Counted from the first letter of the stretch, positions 27,926-37,576 are shown. The stretch: 64,000 nt of DNA from an uncultured Chitinophaga sp. (GCF_946479755.1 NZ_CAMLHC010000009.1:124001-188000); one strand, 5' to 3'. Numbers and translations: made by a program. Notes: generated by a model not told the origin, from the sequence alone.

Positions 27926-29011
27926 ATGAATAATCCGACCAGTGATAGAATGCTTGACCAAAAATCCAATGATATTACGTTGAAGGAGGTACTTCTGCGC
28001 TTAATTGATTGGCTCAGATTTTTGTGGAAAAAGAAGCTGATTATTATTCTGTTTGGAATAATTGGCGCTGCTATCGGCATTACCAAATCTATAACGGATA
28101 AACCAGACTACATCGGGGAGCTGGATTTTGTGTTACAGGAGAATAGCGCCAGTCCCTTAAGTGCTTATATGGGACTTGCCAGCCAGATGGGGATAGACCT
28201 CGGGGGGAAAGGAAGCAGCGGTGTATTTGAAGGAGACAACATTATGGGGTTTCTGAAGTCCCGTTTAATTGTAGAGAGAACATTACTGTCGCCCGTAACT
28301 GTAAATGGTGAAACCAAAACGCTTGCAGAGCTTTATATCGATTTTAACAATTTAAGGAAAGGCTGGGAAAAGCGACCGGATATGAAAAACGTTAGTTTCC
28401 CGCTTTCCAGGAAGCGCAGTGACTTTAACTTACAACAGGACAGCGTACTTAATATTATCCAGGCCAGCATTGTAAAGCGGCATCTGTATGTTGATAAAAC
28501 CGACAAAAACCTCAGTTTTATTACAGTGAGAACGACTACGGGGAACGAGATATTTTCAAAAAAATTTACCGAAACACTCGTGTCTGCGGCTATCGCTTTT
28601 TACATAGATACCAGGACCAAGAACAGTAAAGACAATATACAACGCTTGCAGGAACAGGCAGATTCGATGGAGATCCTGCTCAACAGAAAAACCTATAGTA
28701 CTGCCGTGATACAGGACCTTAATCTCAATCCCGCCAAACAGGTTGCAGGCGTAAAGACGGAGCTGGCCATGCGGGATAAAGTAGTGTTGCAGACCATGTA
28801 CGCGGAGATCGTGAAAAACCTGGAGATGACGAAGATCTCTATGGTCCAGGAAACGCCTGTCATCCAAATTATAGATACGCCTATTCTGCCTCTTACCAGG
28901 AAGAAGCTTGGCCTGATTAAAGGAGCCGTAATAGGCGGGGCTGGACTGGGCTTTTTGTGTGCAGCATTCCTGCTGATAAGAAAAATGATACGAGACGTAT
29001 TGGCATCATAG
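27926..29011 (+). CDS. Wzz-type chain-length determinant, without kinase domain
   Basis: 361 aa. Membrane helices at about 38-55 and 328-350 enclose a periplasmic region with coiled-coil (DNIQRLQEQADSMEILLNRK), the build of polysaccharide co-polymerases. The Pro-rich turn PILPLTRKKLG precedes the second helix, as in Wzz. No Walker-type tyrosine kinase follows, so any BY-kinase must be separate. It works with the Wza-like exporter just upstream to set chain length. Confidence 0.87.
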   Translation: MNNPTSDRMLDQKSNDITLKEVLLRLIDWLRFLWKKKLIIILFGIIGAAIGITKSITDKPDYIGELDFVLQENSASPLSAYMGLASQMGIDLGGKGSSGVFEGDNIMGFLKSRLIVERTLLSPVTVNGETKTLAELYIDFNNLRKGWEKRPDMKNVSFPLSRKRSDFNLQQDSVLNIIQASIVKRHLYVDKTDKNLSFITVRTTTGNEIFSKKFTETLVSAAIAFYIDTRTKNSKDNIQRLQEQADSMEILLNRKTYSTAVIQDLNLNPAKQVAGVKTELAMRDKVVLQTMYAEIVKNLEMTKISMVQETPVIQIIDTPILPLTRKKLGLIKGAVIGGAGLGFLCAAFLLIRKMIRDVLAS

Positions 29012-29072
29012 TACGATATGCACTTATAAAAATTAAAAAATAGTCTGAATTTAATAAAATACAATTTTAGCG

Positions 29073-30089
29073 ATGCTGGATTTAAATGATAAAAGTATTC
29101 TTATTACCGGCGGAACCGGTTCTTTTGGTAAGGCCTTCACAAAAATCGTATTGGAACGCTACCCGCGGATAAAACGATTGGTGGTTTATTCCCGTGATGA
29201 ACAGAAACAATTCCAGATGGCACAGGATTATCCGGAAGCGCAGTATCCGCAGCTCAGATTTTTTATCGGAGATGTAAGGGATCTGGACCGTCTTAAAAGA
29301 GCTCTGAAAGGTATTGATTACGTCATCCACGCCGCTGCGATGAAACATGTGCCAATTGCGGAATATAATCCAATGGAGTGCATTAAAACCAATATTATTG
29401 GTGCTGAAAATGTTATTGATGCTTCTCTTGAGACCAGTGTACAAAAAGTAGTGGCGCTTTCAACCGATAAAGCGGCAGCTCCCATCAATCTGTATGGCGC
29501 AACCAAGCTTGCATCAGACAAGCTCTTTGTTGCCGCCAATAATATAAAAGGGTCCAATCCGATTAAGTTCTCTGTTGTACGCTACGGAAATGTGATGGGA
29601 TCTAACGGGTCTGTAATTCCATTCTTCCTGAAGAAAAGGCAGGAAGGTGTGATACCTATCACGGATACATCTATGACCAGGTTTAATATCACACTCACAG
29701 AAGGTGTGGAAATGGTTTTGCATGCACTGGAAAATGCCTGGGGAGGTGAAATATTTGTTCCTAAAATCCCTTCCTATAGAATTACGGATGTGGCAACGGC
29801 CATTGCTCCTGACTGTGAGCACAAAGTGGTGGGTATACGCCCAGGTGAGAAAATTCATGAGGAAATGATTACCTCTTCCGATTCATTCACCACCTACGAT
29901 TTGGGACCTTACTATGCTATTCTTCCACAGAACCTTAATTTCAAGATTGGTGAATACGTGGATAAACTGGGGGCAAAGCCTGTTCCTGCGGGATTCCGTT
30001 ATAACTCCGGAGAAAATGATCAATGGGTAGGAGTGGAAGAGATCCGCCAGTTGATCAAAGACCATGTTGACCCAACTTTCAATCTGTAA
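29073..30089 (+). CDS. pseB: UDP-N-acetylglucosamine 4,6-dehydratase (inverting)
   Basis: 338 aa. First step of CMP-pseudaminic acid synthesis: UDP-GlcNAc to the 4-keto-6-deoxy-L-arabino sugar. Short-chain dehydrogenase fold with GGTGSFG (13-19), the family-specific AAAMKHVPIAEYNP and the YGATK catalytic motif. The opening NDKSILITGGTGSFG distinguishes PseB from retaining dehydratases. Followed by pseC after 6 bp, so the order pseB-pseC matches known loci. Confidence 0.95.
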   Translation: MLDLNDKSILITGGTGSFGKAFTKIVLERYPRIKRLVVYSRDEQKQFQMAQDYPEAQYPQLRFFIGDVRDLDRLKRALKGIDYVIHAAAMKHVPIAEYNPMECIKTNIIGAENVIDASLETSVQKVVALSTDKAAAPINLYGATKLASDKLFVAANNIKGSNPIKFSVVRYGNVMGSNGSVIPFFLKKRQEGVIPITDTSMTRFNITLTEGVEMVLHALENAWGGEIFVPKIPSYRITDVATAIAPDCEHKVVGIRPGEKIHEEMITSSDSFTTYDLGPYYAILPQNLNFKIGEYVDKLGAKPVPAGFRYNSGENDQWVGVEEIRQLIKDHVDPTFNL

Positions 30090-30095
30090 TACAAT

Positions 30096-31304
30096 ATGAT
30101 GAATCCAATTCCTTACGGCAGACAAAACATTACACAGGAAGATATAGATGCAGTTGTAACAGTTTTGAAAGCTGACTTCCTGACTCAGGGACCAAATATC
30201 AAGGCGTTTGAAGATGCGTTTGCGCAGTATTCAGGTGCAAAATACGCAGTAGCTGTAGCAAATGGTACAGCCGCGCTGCACATTGCCGCCATGGCAGCCG
30301 GCGTTAAGCCGGGTGATAAAGTAATTACAACCCCGATAACCTTTGCTGCATCAGCCAATTGTGTACGCTACTGTGGAGGGGAAGTCGTTTTTGCCGATAT
30401 CGATCCAACAACTTTCCTGCTCAGCCTGGATAAGGTAAAGGCGTTGTTAGAGCAACATCCCAAAGGAACGTTTAAAGGAATCATTCCGGTAGATTTTGCC
30501 GGCTATCCGGTAGATCTGGAATCCTTCCGTCAACTGGCAGATGAATATGGTTTATGGATCATAGAAGACGCCTGCCATGCGCCAGGAGCCTGGTTTACCG
30601 ATAGTAAAGGAGCCAGACAGCTCGCCGGAAATGGTGTATATGCTGATATGGCTATATTTTCCTTTCACCCGGTTAAACATATTGCTGCCGGAGAAGGAGG
30701 AATGATCACTACCAACGACGAAGCGCTGTATAAGCAGTTACTTATTTTGAGAACGCACGGTATTACAAGAAACACCGCCGATTTCCGGAATACCGCTACG
30801 CTGGCAGCGGGCCAGGAGGTAACAGGCAGCTCCTATCCCGGCTGGTATATGGAGATGCAGGACCTGGGCTACAATTACAGGCTCACTGATTTTCAGGCAG
30901 CATTAGGGCTTAGCCAGCTTCAGCGTGCAGACTGGGGGCTTGAACGCCGCCAGGAAATTGCTGCTACGTACGACAAGGCTTTTAGCCAAAACCCGCACGT
31001 ACAGATACAGGGTATCCAGTTGCAAAAAAATAATTTCCTGCATGCCTATCACTTGTATGTTATACAAGTAAAGGACAGGCTTGGCTTATATAATCACCTG
31101 AGAGCAAAGAATATTTTCGCTCAGGTCCACTATTTTCCAACACATCTGATGCCGTATTATCAGCAGGCAGGATGGAAAGAAGGCGATTTCCCGGTTGCGG
31201 AATCTTATTATGAGGGATGCCTGAGCCTGCCGATGTATCCTACTTTAAGTAAAGAGGAACAGGACTACGTTATCAGGGAAATTGAAACTTATTTAAACAA
31301 CTAA
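30096..31304 (+). CDS. pseC: UDP-4-amino-4,6-dideoxy-N-acetyl-beta-L-altrosamine transaminase
   Basis: 402 aa (ATG 30099 is an equal alternative). PLP-dependent DegT/DnrJ-type aminotransferase acting on the PseB product. Cofactor residues: Lys194 in FSFHPVKHIAAGEGG and Asp158 in IIEDACHAPGA. Family-typical opening IPYGRQNITQEDIDAV and NGTAALHIAAMA. Second enzyme of the pseudaminic acid pathway. Confidence 0.95.
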   Translation: MMNPIPYGRQNITQEDIDAVVTVLKADFLTQGPNIKAFEDAFAQYSGAKYAVAVANGTAALHIAAMAAGVKPGDKVITTPITFAASANCVRYCGGEVVFADIDPTTFLLSLDKVKALLEQHPKGTFKGIIPVDFAGYPVDLESFRQLADEYGLWIIEDACHAPGAWFTDSKGARQLAGNGVYADMAIFSFHPVKHIAAGEGGMITTNDEALYKQLLILRTHGITRNTADFRNTATLAAGQEVTGSSYPGWYMEMQDLGYNYRLTDFQAALGLSQLQRADWGLERRQEIAATYDKAFSQNPHVQIQGIQLQKNNFLHAYHLYVIQVKDRLGLYNHLRAKNIFAQVHYFPTHLMPYYQQAGWKEGDFPVAESYYEGCLSLPMYPTLSKEEQDYVIREIETYLNN

Positions 31305-31323
31305 AAACTCAATAGCACGGGTT

Positions 31324-31387
31324 AGTTTCCCGGTGTTAGGAATACAAGGGAAACTGTTATAATATGTCCATCGTTGTAAATAACGAT
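31324..31387. other. Two hairpins between pseC and pseF
   Basis: AGTTTCCC/GGGAAACT (31324-31331 with 31348-31355) and ATCGTT/AACGAT (31370-31375 with 31382-31387). No U-tract, so not typical terminators; they may protect or split the message. Confidence 0.35.
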
Positions 31388-31435
31388 ATGGCATGAGCAT
31401 GTGGATGTATTAAACGTATCAAAAAATCATCAGTT

Positions 31436-32131
31436 ATGAAGAACCTAGCCATTATCACTGCGAGAGGTGGAAGTAAGCGTATTCCGGGTAAAAACATAAG
31501 GGAATTCTTTGGGAAACCAATTATTCATTATTCTATCCATGCGGCACTCTCTTCTGGTTTATTCGACAAGGTAATGGTGTCAACAGATAGCGACGAAATT
31601 GCTGAAGTGGCACTTCGGGCTGGCGCCGAAGTGCCTTTTAAAAGATCCCCGAAAACATCTGATGATCATGCCGTACTTGCAGATGTTGTTGCGGAGGTAA
31701 TAGAAGAATATAAGAAGCAGGGCGCGGAGTTTGATAATTTCTGCTGCATTCTGGCGACAGCCCCCTTCCTTTCTGCCGAACGGCTTGCGCAAGCCTATAA
31801 CGCCCTGCTCAGCGGTGAACACGATGCTATTTTCCCGGTCTTAAAATATTCCTATCCTATCAGACGAGCTCTCCAGATTGATAGTATCACGAGGAAAGTG
31901 AGCATGATATGGCCAGAGTTTCAGAATGTCCGCAGCCAGGATATCCCAGATGCATTTCATGATTGCGGTCAGTTCTATTGGTTAACGCTGCGGGGCTTCG
32001 CAACACATCGGACACTTTTTACCCCATCTGCAGGGGTGATTGAACTTTCTCCCTGGGAAATGCAGGATATTGATACGGAAGAAGATTGGACGCTTGCTGA
32101 GCTTAAATATCAGCTCCTTCAAAAGATTTAA
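31436..32131 (+). CDS. pseF: Pseudaminic acid cytidylyltransferase
   Basis: 231 aa. CTP-binding motif ARGGSKRIPGKNIREFFGKP (about 9-28), then VSTDSDEIAEVA and the ILATAPFL segment, as in PseF/NeuA. It activates the finished nonulosonic acid to CMP-Pse. In this locus it precedes the genes that make its substrate. A second, SpsF-type cytidylyltransferase lies 980 bp downstream. Confidence 0.9.
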   Translation: MKNLAIITARGGSKRIPGKNIREFFGKPIIHYSIHAALSSGLFDKVMVSTDSDEIAEVALRAGAEVPFKRSPKTSDDHAVLADVVAEVIEEYKKQGAEFDNFCCILATAPFLSAERLAQAYNALLSGEHDAIFPVLKYSYPIRRALQIDSITRKVSMIWPEFQNVRSQDIPDAFHDCGQFYWLTLRGFATHRTLFTPSAGVIELSPWEMQDIDTEEDWTLAELKYQLLQKI

Positions 32132-32241
32132 TATTTCTTGTCATATTTTTTTTCCCGCTATAGGGGGATTCGGTCATTTCCGCGTATTATGTATGATTAT
32201 CTCGCTGTATCTATGATAAAAGCAGCATGATAATATAACAT

Positions 32242-33114
32242 ATGGGAAAGCTTGTACTAGGTACTGTACAATTCGGTCTGAAATATGGCATCAATAACCA
32301 ATCAGGACAGCCAACAGGAGAAGAAGTTCATAGAATTTTAACAGTTGCAAGGGAGAATTACATAACAACGCTAGATACTGCAGACGATTATGGAAATGCA
32401 CAGGAATTAATAGCCCAATACCATCAGCGGAATCCACAAACGGCAGCTTTTGATATTATCTCTAAGTTATCCCACAACTTCAACCCTTCTCATTCTGTTG
32501 AACAACATATTAAAGAACGTATCCGGCTGCTGGGAATACCTCGTTTTGCCGCCTACATGTTTCATAGTTTTGGTATGTTTGTTAGGCATCCTGAGTTGCT
32601 GAACGGATTTCTGGCACTTAAAGATGCTGGCCTGATCAGCAAAATAGGGATATCCGTATATACCAATGCGGAGCTTGAGATGGTGATGAAAAATGATAGT
32701 ATCGATATCATTCAGCTCCCTTTTAACCTGCTGGACAATTATTCTCAGAAAGGGGCCATTCTTGAAACCGCAAAATCACGGAACAAAGAGATTCACGTCA
32801 GGTCGATTTATTTACAGGGGTTGTTTTTCATGGACGGTACGCGTATCCCGTCAGGGTTACAGAATCTGCGCCCTTACCTGGAAAAGATCCACCAATTGGC
32901 AGAGGATGCAGGGACCAGCATTGCCCGGCTTTCTCTCCAGTACGTCTGCAATAAACCTTTTGTGGACAAGGTCCTGATCGGAGTGGATACCCTGGAACAA
33001 CTTCAACTGAACCTACAGGCCGTGGCATCTGCAATAGATGATGATCTGATAAGGGAAATAGATAAGATTTTAGTGAAGGATGCCGCATTGTTAAACCCGG
33101 TAAACTGGAAATGA
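32242..33114 (+). CDS. Aldo/keto reductase in the pseudaminic acid cluster
   Basis: 290 aa, NADP-dependent TIM barrel. The catalytic tetrad is intact: Asp45, Tyr50 (TLDTADDYGNA), Lys75 and His108 (MFHSF). Its ATGA overlap with the SpsF-like gene shows tight coupling. Reductases like this occur in flagellin- and capsule-glycosylation loci, where they are thought to act on a sugar intermediate. No substrate can be named. Confidence 0.85.
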   Translation: MGKLVLGTVQFGLKYGINNQSGQPTGEEVHRILTVARENYITTLDTADDYGNAQELIAQYHQRNPQTAAFDIISKLSHNFNPSHSVEQHIKERIRLLGIPRFAAYMFHSFGMFVRHPELLNGFLALKDAGLISKIGISVYTNAELEMVMKNDSIDIIQLPFNLLDNYSQKGAILETAKSRNKEIHVRSIYLQGLFFMDGTRIPSGLQNLRPYLEKIHQLAEDAGTSIARLSLQYVCNKPFVDKVLIGVDTLEQLQLNLQAVASAIDDDLIREIDKILVKDAALLNPVNWK

Positions 33115-33884
33115 AAGTACTGGCTATATCCCAGGCCCGTATAGGGTCAAGACGCTTGCCTGCAAAGGTATTACAGGAGGTAGGAGGGAAATCCCTGTTG
33201 CAGGTTCATCTGGAGAGGGTGTCCCAGGCCAGCCTTATTACCTCCCTGGCAGTAGCAACCACCGCAGAACCCGGTGCGGACCAAATATTGTCCATCTCAG
33301 ACTCACTCCACCTTCTTTCCTACCAGGGCAACCTGCATGATGTTTTGGACCGCTTTTACCAGGTAGCCGTTGCACAGGCGCCTGACCTGGTTGTACGGGT
33401 GACTGCTGACTGTCCGCTCATAGACCCTGTCATCATTGATGATCTGATCAGGTTGCAGCTCCGTGAAAATCTTGATTACGTATCAAATACAATTGATCGC
33501 AGTTATCCCGACGGAATGGATGTGGAAGTGTTTACTTTTAATGCGCTTCGGACTGCCTGGGAACAGGCGACGTTGCCTTCCGACAGGGAACACGTAACAC
33601 CTTATATATGGCGTAACTCCGATTTATGCTCCGGATCCGTTTTCCGGGCTGCCTCACTCCGGCAAGAAGATGATTTCAGCCATTTCAGGCTGACGGTAGA
33701 TGAACAGGTGGATCTGGATTTAATCAGAAAGCTGGTGGGTGTATTGGGGGCCAACCGTCCATGGCGGGACTATGTGAGTTTCCTGATGGAGAACCCGGAT
33801 GTAATGGCGATAAATGCGGGAATCGGAGTAAATGAGGGGTACATTCATTCTCTGAATCAGGACGCAGCTTCAGGTAAAACATGA
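33111..33884 (+). CDS. SpsF-type cytidylyltransferase family protein
   Basis: 257 aa. Nucleotidyltransferase opening AISQARIGSRRLPAKVLQEV (about 5-24), with the TADCPLIDP acid cluster and DREHVTPYIW. Related to SpsF of the Bacillus subtilis spore-coat polysaccharide locus. It is distinct from PseF, so the locus has two candidate CMP-sugar-forming enzymes. It overlaps the aldo/keto reductase by 4 bp. Confidence 0.83.
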   Translation: MKVLAISQARIGSRRLPAKVLQEVGGKSLLQVHLERVSQASLITSLAVATTAEPGADQILSISDSLHLLSYQGNLHDVLDRFYQVAVAQAPDLVVRVTADCPLIDPVIIDDLIRLQLRENLDYVSNTIDRSYPDGMDVEVFTFNALRTAWEQATLPSDREHVTPYIWRNSDLCSGSVFRAASLRQEDDFSHFRLTVDEQVDLDLIRKLVGVLGANRPWRDYVSFLMENPDVMAINAGIGVNEGYIHSLNQDAASGKT

Positions 33885-33911
33885 TGCAGCTAACCTTTAA
33901 ATTGCTCCGAT

Positions 33912-34589
33912 ATGAACACCCAGAAAAATGCCTTTTTAGCTTATGAAGCGAATGCATGGTTTAACCGGAACAGGGAGTATGTGACGAACTACGACCGTGC
34001 AACGGATCCTGTGATTTCTCTCATCGGAAATTATTCCCTTGGGCAGGGTAATGTGCTGGAAATAGGCTGCTCCGCAGGGCATCGCCTGAATGGTATCCGC
34101 ACTGAATTCCCGGGCATAGCGGTCACGGGAGTGGACCCTTCTTCGGAAGCCATTGCCTACGGGCAGTCTGCTTATGAGGGCGTGAACTTATTGCAGGGTA
34201 CGGCTGACAGGCTGGACTTGCCTGATAATCATTTCGACATCGTCATTATTGGTTTTGTGCTTTATGTGGTAGACCGTGCGCTGATTTTCAGGGCGGCGGC
34301 GGAAGCAGACAGGGTGTTGAAAAACGGAGGGACGCTGATCCTGATTGACTTTTTTGCGGAGTCCACCACCAGAAACCCTTACGCTTATATATCCGGCGCC
34401 AATGCTTTCTCTTTCAAGCAAAACTATGATGAATTGTTTACCGCATCACATCTCTATCATCTGCTCGATAAATCCACCTGGAATCATTTGAATAAGCGAA
34501 GGGACGCTACCGACGATTATTATAATAAATATTGTATAACCTTATTAAGAAAAGACCTGGACATTGCTTATAAGCCCGCCGTACAGTAA
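33912..34589 (+). CDS. Class I SAM-dependent methyltransferase
   Basis: 225 aa. Motif I VLEIGCSAGHRL (48-59), acidic residue after beta-2 (VTGVDPSSEAI) and motif IV FDIVIIGFVLYVV place it among Methyltransf_11-type enzymes. It may O- or N-methylate a sugar of the locus product. Lies between the SpsF-like and aminotransferase genes with short gaps (27 and 34 bp). Confidence 0.82.
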   Translation: MNTQKNAFLAYEANAWFNRNREYVTNYDRATDPVISLIGNYSLGQGNVLEIGCSAGHRLNGIRTEFPGIAVTGVDPSSEAIAYGQSAYEGVNLLQGTADRLDLPDNHFDIVIIGFVLYVVDRALIFRAAAEADRVLKNGGTLILIDFFAESTTRNPYAYISGANAFSFKQNYDELFTASHLYHLLDKSTWNHLNKRRDATDDYYNKYCITLLRKDLDIAYKPAVQ

Positions 34590-34623
34590 ACAATACAGGC
34601 ATCAAGTACATAAGACATAGCAT

Positions 34624-35943
34624 ATGAATCAAAGTTATCTGAAGTCCGATCTTTACAGGGAGAAAATTCACAAGCTGATTCCCGGCGGCGCCCATACATA
34701 TTCAAAAGGAGATGATCAATTCCCGGCTGTTGCTCCGGCAGCAATAGCCTATGGAAAAGGGGCTTATGTATGGGATATTGATGGAAATAAATTTTTAGAC
34801 TGCTCCATGGGACTTACTTCGGTAAGCCTGGGGCATGCGTATGAACCTGTCCTCAAACGTGTCAGGGAGGAGCTGGAAAGAGGAGTGAACTTTCAACGCC
34901 CATCCTATATTGAAGCGGAAATGGCAGAAGCATTTCTGGACCTGGTGCCTTGTCATCAGATGATGAAATTCGCTAAGAATGGCTCTTCCGTTACGACAGC
35001 GGCGGTTAAGCTTGCCAGGGCATATACCGGCCGCAAACTCGTGGCTTTTCCGGGTGATCATCCGTTTTATTCATATGATGACTGGTTCATTGGAAAAACG
35101 GCCTGTGACAAAGGGGTGCCCGAGGAAATCGCAACGCTTTCCGTTACTTATAAAGGAGATGATCTGCAGTCATTGAGGGAGCTGTTTGCGCAATATCCGG
35201 GGCAGATTGCCTGTGTTATCTCTGAACCGGAGCGCAGTGGAGGTATCCCGGAAGGTTATCTGGCACAGGCAATAGAATTGGCCCATCAGCATGGCGCGCT
35301 CTATATTGCGGACGAAATGATCACTGGTTTTAAAACTGACTTTCCCGGTTCCATTACCAAATTTAATGTGAAGCCGGATATGGCTACCTGGGGGAAAGGG
35401 ATTGCCAACGGGTTTTCCTTTTGTGCATTAACCGGTACCAGGGAAGTAATGAGCCTTGGAGGGATTACGGAGGCCGGCAGTGAAAAGGTATTCCTGATCT
35501 CATCTACCCATGGGGGAGAGACCCACGCTATCGCTGCGGGAATGGCTACTATTCAAACATTCAGAGAACATCAGGTTATTCACCACAATCATAGTATTGG
35601 GAGGTATTTTATTGAGGCGGTCCGGCAGGTAATTCATCAGGTAGGGTTAGACGCCGCTGTAGAAGTGATTTCTTCAGAATGGATGCCACTGTTTTCCTTT
35701 AAAAATGAGAATGGTCAGCTAAGTCCCGGTCTGAGAACACTGATGTTGCAGGAGATGATCCATCGGGGAGTTTTGTTCCAGGGGGCATTTGTTCCCTGTT
35801 TTAGTCATAGCCGGGCAGATGTTGATTATTTTACCGAAGCACTTTCACAGTCGCTGTCTGTCTACCAGCAGGCACTGAGTGACGGCTATGAAAAATATTT
35901 GGTAGGACCGGCTGCCAAGCCTGTTTTTCGTAAATACATATAA
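34624..35943 (+). CDS. Class III aminotransferase, glutamate-1-semialdehyde aminomutase-like
   Basis: 439 aa. PLP lysine Lys258 in ATWGKGIANGF and the ring-binding Asp230 in YIADEMITGF. The opening LIPGGAHTYSKGDDQFP is like HemL, but the location and the divergent C-terminus (DGYEKYLVGPAAKPVF) argue against heme synthesis. Such enzymes recur in nonulosonic acid clusters with SpsF and an aldo/keto reductase. Likely aminates or isomerises a sugar-derived aldehyde (inference). Confidence 0.83.
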   Translation: MNQSYLKSDLYREKIHKLIPGGAHTYSKGDDQFPAVAPAAIAYGKGAYVWDIDGNKFLDCSMGLTSVSLGHAYEPVLKRVREELERGVNFQRPSYIEAEMAEAFLDLVPCHQMMKFAKNGSSVTTAAVKLARAYTGRKLVAFPGDHPFYSYDDWFIGKTACDKGVPEEIATLSVTYKGDDLQSLRELFAQYPGQIACVISEPERSGGIPEGYLAQAIELAHQHGALYIADEMITGFKTDFPGSITKFNVKPDMATWGKGIANGFSFCALTGTREVMSLGGITEAGSEKVFLISSTHGGETHAIAAGMATIQTFREHQVIHHNHSIGRYFIEAVRQVIHQVGLDAAVEVISSEWMPLFSFKNENGQLSPGLRTLMLQEMIHRGVLFQGAFVPCFSHSRADVDYFTEALSQSLSVYQQALSDGYEKYLVGPAAKPVFRKYI

Positions 35944-36035
35944 AACATAACTGCCATTGTTTTTTTTCATCTTCCCACGAAGTAGCTTATTTTTACATTG
36001 AATTACGTTTATTATTCAATGAGAATATAAAACAC

Positions 36036-36065
36036 ATATTAGTATGTTTTATATTAGTATATTTT
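36036..36065. repeat. Tandem 15-bp repeat before the pseG-pseH gene
   Basis: ATATTAGTATGTTTT then ATATTAGTATATTTT, 14 of 15 bases equal. The sequence TTCAATGAG also occurs twice, at 36015 and at 36068, where it includes the start codon. Confidence 0.55.
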
Positions 36066-36071
36066 ATTTCA

Positions 36072-37526
36072 ATGAGGAATAAGGTCTATTTCAGGGCTGA
36101 TGGTAACTTTAAGATGGGGCTTGGGCATATTTTCAGAAGTTGTGCATATGCCGAACTGCTTCAGGAGAAGTTTGAATGTCATTTTTTCATTCGCAATCCC
36201 CTGCCTGCAGTAGAAGCTGAAGTACAGCGGGTGAAGGCCACAATGCACGTATTGCCCGATGATATAGATCTGGATACAGAAGCTGAAGAGTGGGCTGCCA
36301 GGTTGACTGGTAAAGAGCTGGTGGTGTTGGACGGCTACCATTTTGCCACCTCCTATCAGCAGATAATAAAAAATGCATGCGGAAAATTGCTGTGTATTGA
36401 TGATATACATTCCTGTCATTTTGTCGCTGATGCCGTGATTAACCATGCGGAGGGAATAAGTACACATGCATATTCCATAGAACCATACACGAAATTATAT
36501 CTGGGCACACATTATGCGTTACTCCGGCCAATGTTTCTGCAATTCCCCAGAAAGGAAGCCACCAGAGAGGCGGAAGAACTTTTTATTTGTCTGGGAGGTG
36601 CAGATCCGACTAACAGGACTTTAGACGTACTAAAAGGCCTCTGCCAGAAAAAGGAGAATATATTGTGTAATATTGTTGTTGGCCCGGCTTACCCACACGA
36701 GGAAACCCTGAATGCTTATATAGAGAACAGCAGTTTGAATGCGAAGGTCTACAAAGGAGCTTCTCCGGAAATAATGCTGGAATTGATGCAAAGGAGTAGA
36801 TTTGCCATTTGTTCCCCGAGTACGGTGTCATATGAATACCTCAGCGTCGGGGGGATTTTGTATCTGTTAATGACAGCCCAGAACCAGGAGCATATAAACA
36901 GATTTTTCCTTGATGCTGGTATTGCCTTTTCCCTGGAAGAGTATCCTGTCAGGGACACAGAGAGGATCCGTAAAAGCCAGGATTTGCAAAAGCACTATTT
37001 TGACGGCAAATCCGGCCAGCGGCTAACGGAGATAGTGGAGGGATTATTCGAACAGCTGAACCGGTACCAGGTGCGGAAGGCGGTTGAAGCAGATGTACAA
37101 CTGTACTATGAGTGGGCCACAGACCCGGAAGTCAGGAGAAACGCCATTAATACTGCTGAAATAAAGTTTGAGGACCATCAACAGTGGTTTGGCAGGAAAA
37201 TAGCTGATAGTCGTGTGTTAATGTATATTGTGGAATATAACAAGGTTCCGATCGGACAGGTTCGTTTTGATATCGATAGCGGGAAACAGGAAACTGTTAT
37301 CAGTTATAGTATTGCAGCGGCATACAGAGGTAAGGGGCTGGCGACTGACATGTTGAAAGCGGCCATCTCCGAATTAAACATTCACATACAGCCTGTGTTC
37401 AAACTGGTAGCAGTGGTGAACCCTGATAATGCCCCTTCCTGCAGGATATTTGAAAAGCTGCGCTTTAAACTCAGCAGACAGGAAATAATGAATGATGTGC
37501 TTTTTAATATATACGAATGTATATAG
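36072..37526 (+). CDS. PseG-PseH fusion: nucleotide-sugar hydrolase plus N-acetyltransferase
   Basis: 484 aa, two enzymes usually encoded separately. Residues 1-325 are PseG, the UDP-2,4-diacetamido-trideoxy-altrose hydrolase, with the catalytic His19 in MGLGHIFRS, the LLCIDDIHSCHFVAD segment and the GT-B C-terminal half (ICLGGADPTNRT). Residues 330-484 are a GNAT acetyltransferase with the acetyl-CoA loop YRGKGLATDM (418-427), matching PseH, which acetylates N4. In the pathway PseH acts directly before PseG, so the fusion would pass the product on. Followed by pseI after 50 bp. Confidence 0.9.
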   Translation: MRNKVYFRADGNFKMGLGHIFRSCAYAELLQEKFECHFFIRNPLPAVEAEVQRVKATMHVLPDDIDLDTEAEEWAARLTGKELVVLDGYHFATSYQQIIKNACGKLLCIDDIHSCHFVADAVINHAEGISTHAYSIEPYTKLYLGTHYALLRPMFLQFPRKEATREAEELFICLGGADPTNRTLDVLKGLCQKKENILCNIVVGPAYPHEETLNAYIENSSLNAKVYKGASPEIMLELMQRSRFAICSPSTVSYEYLSVGGILYLLMTAQNQEHINRFFLDAGIAFSLEEYPVRDTERIRKSQDLQKHYFDGKSGQRLTEIVEGLFEQLNRYQVRKAVEADVQLYYEWATDPEVRRNAINTAEIKFEDHQQWFGRKIADSRVLMYIVEYNKVPIGQVRFDIDSGKQETVISYSIAAAYRGKGLATDMLKAAISELNIHIQPVFKLVAVVNPDNAPSCRIFEKLRFKLSRQEIMNDVLFNIYECI

Positions 37527-37576
37527 CTATCATTTTTAATGGAAAATATAGTTAATTTTTCTATATATATAATTAC

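Noticed and set aside
27926..29011. Full Wzc-type tyrosine autokinase
   Set aside because: The protein ends after the second membrane helix; no Walker A or tyrosine-rich tail.
34624..35943. HemL (glutamate-1-semialdehyde aminomutase) for heme synthesis
   Set aside because: Only the fold and PLP residues match; location inside the pseudaminic acid cluster and divergent C-terminus favour a sugar enzyme.
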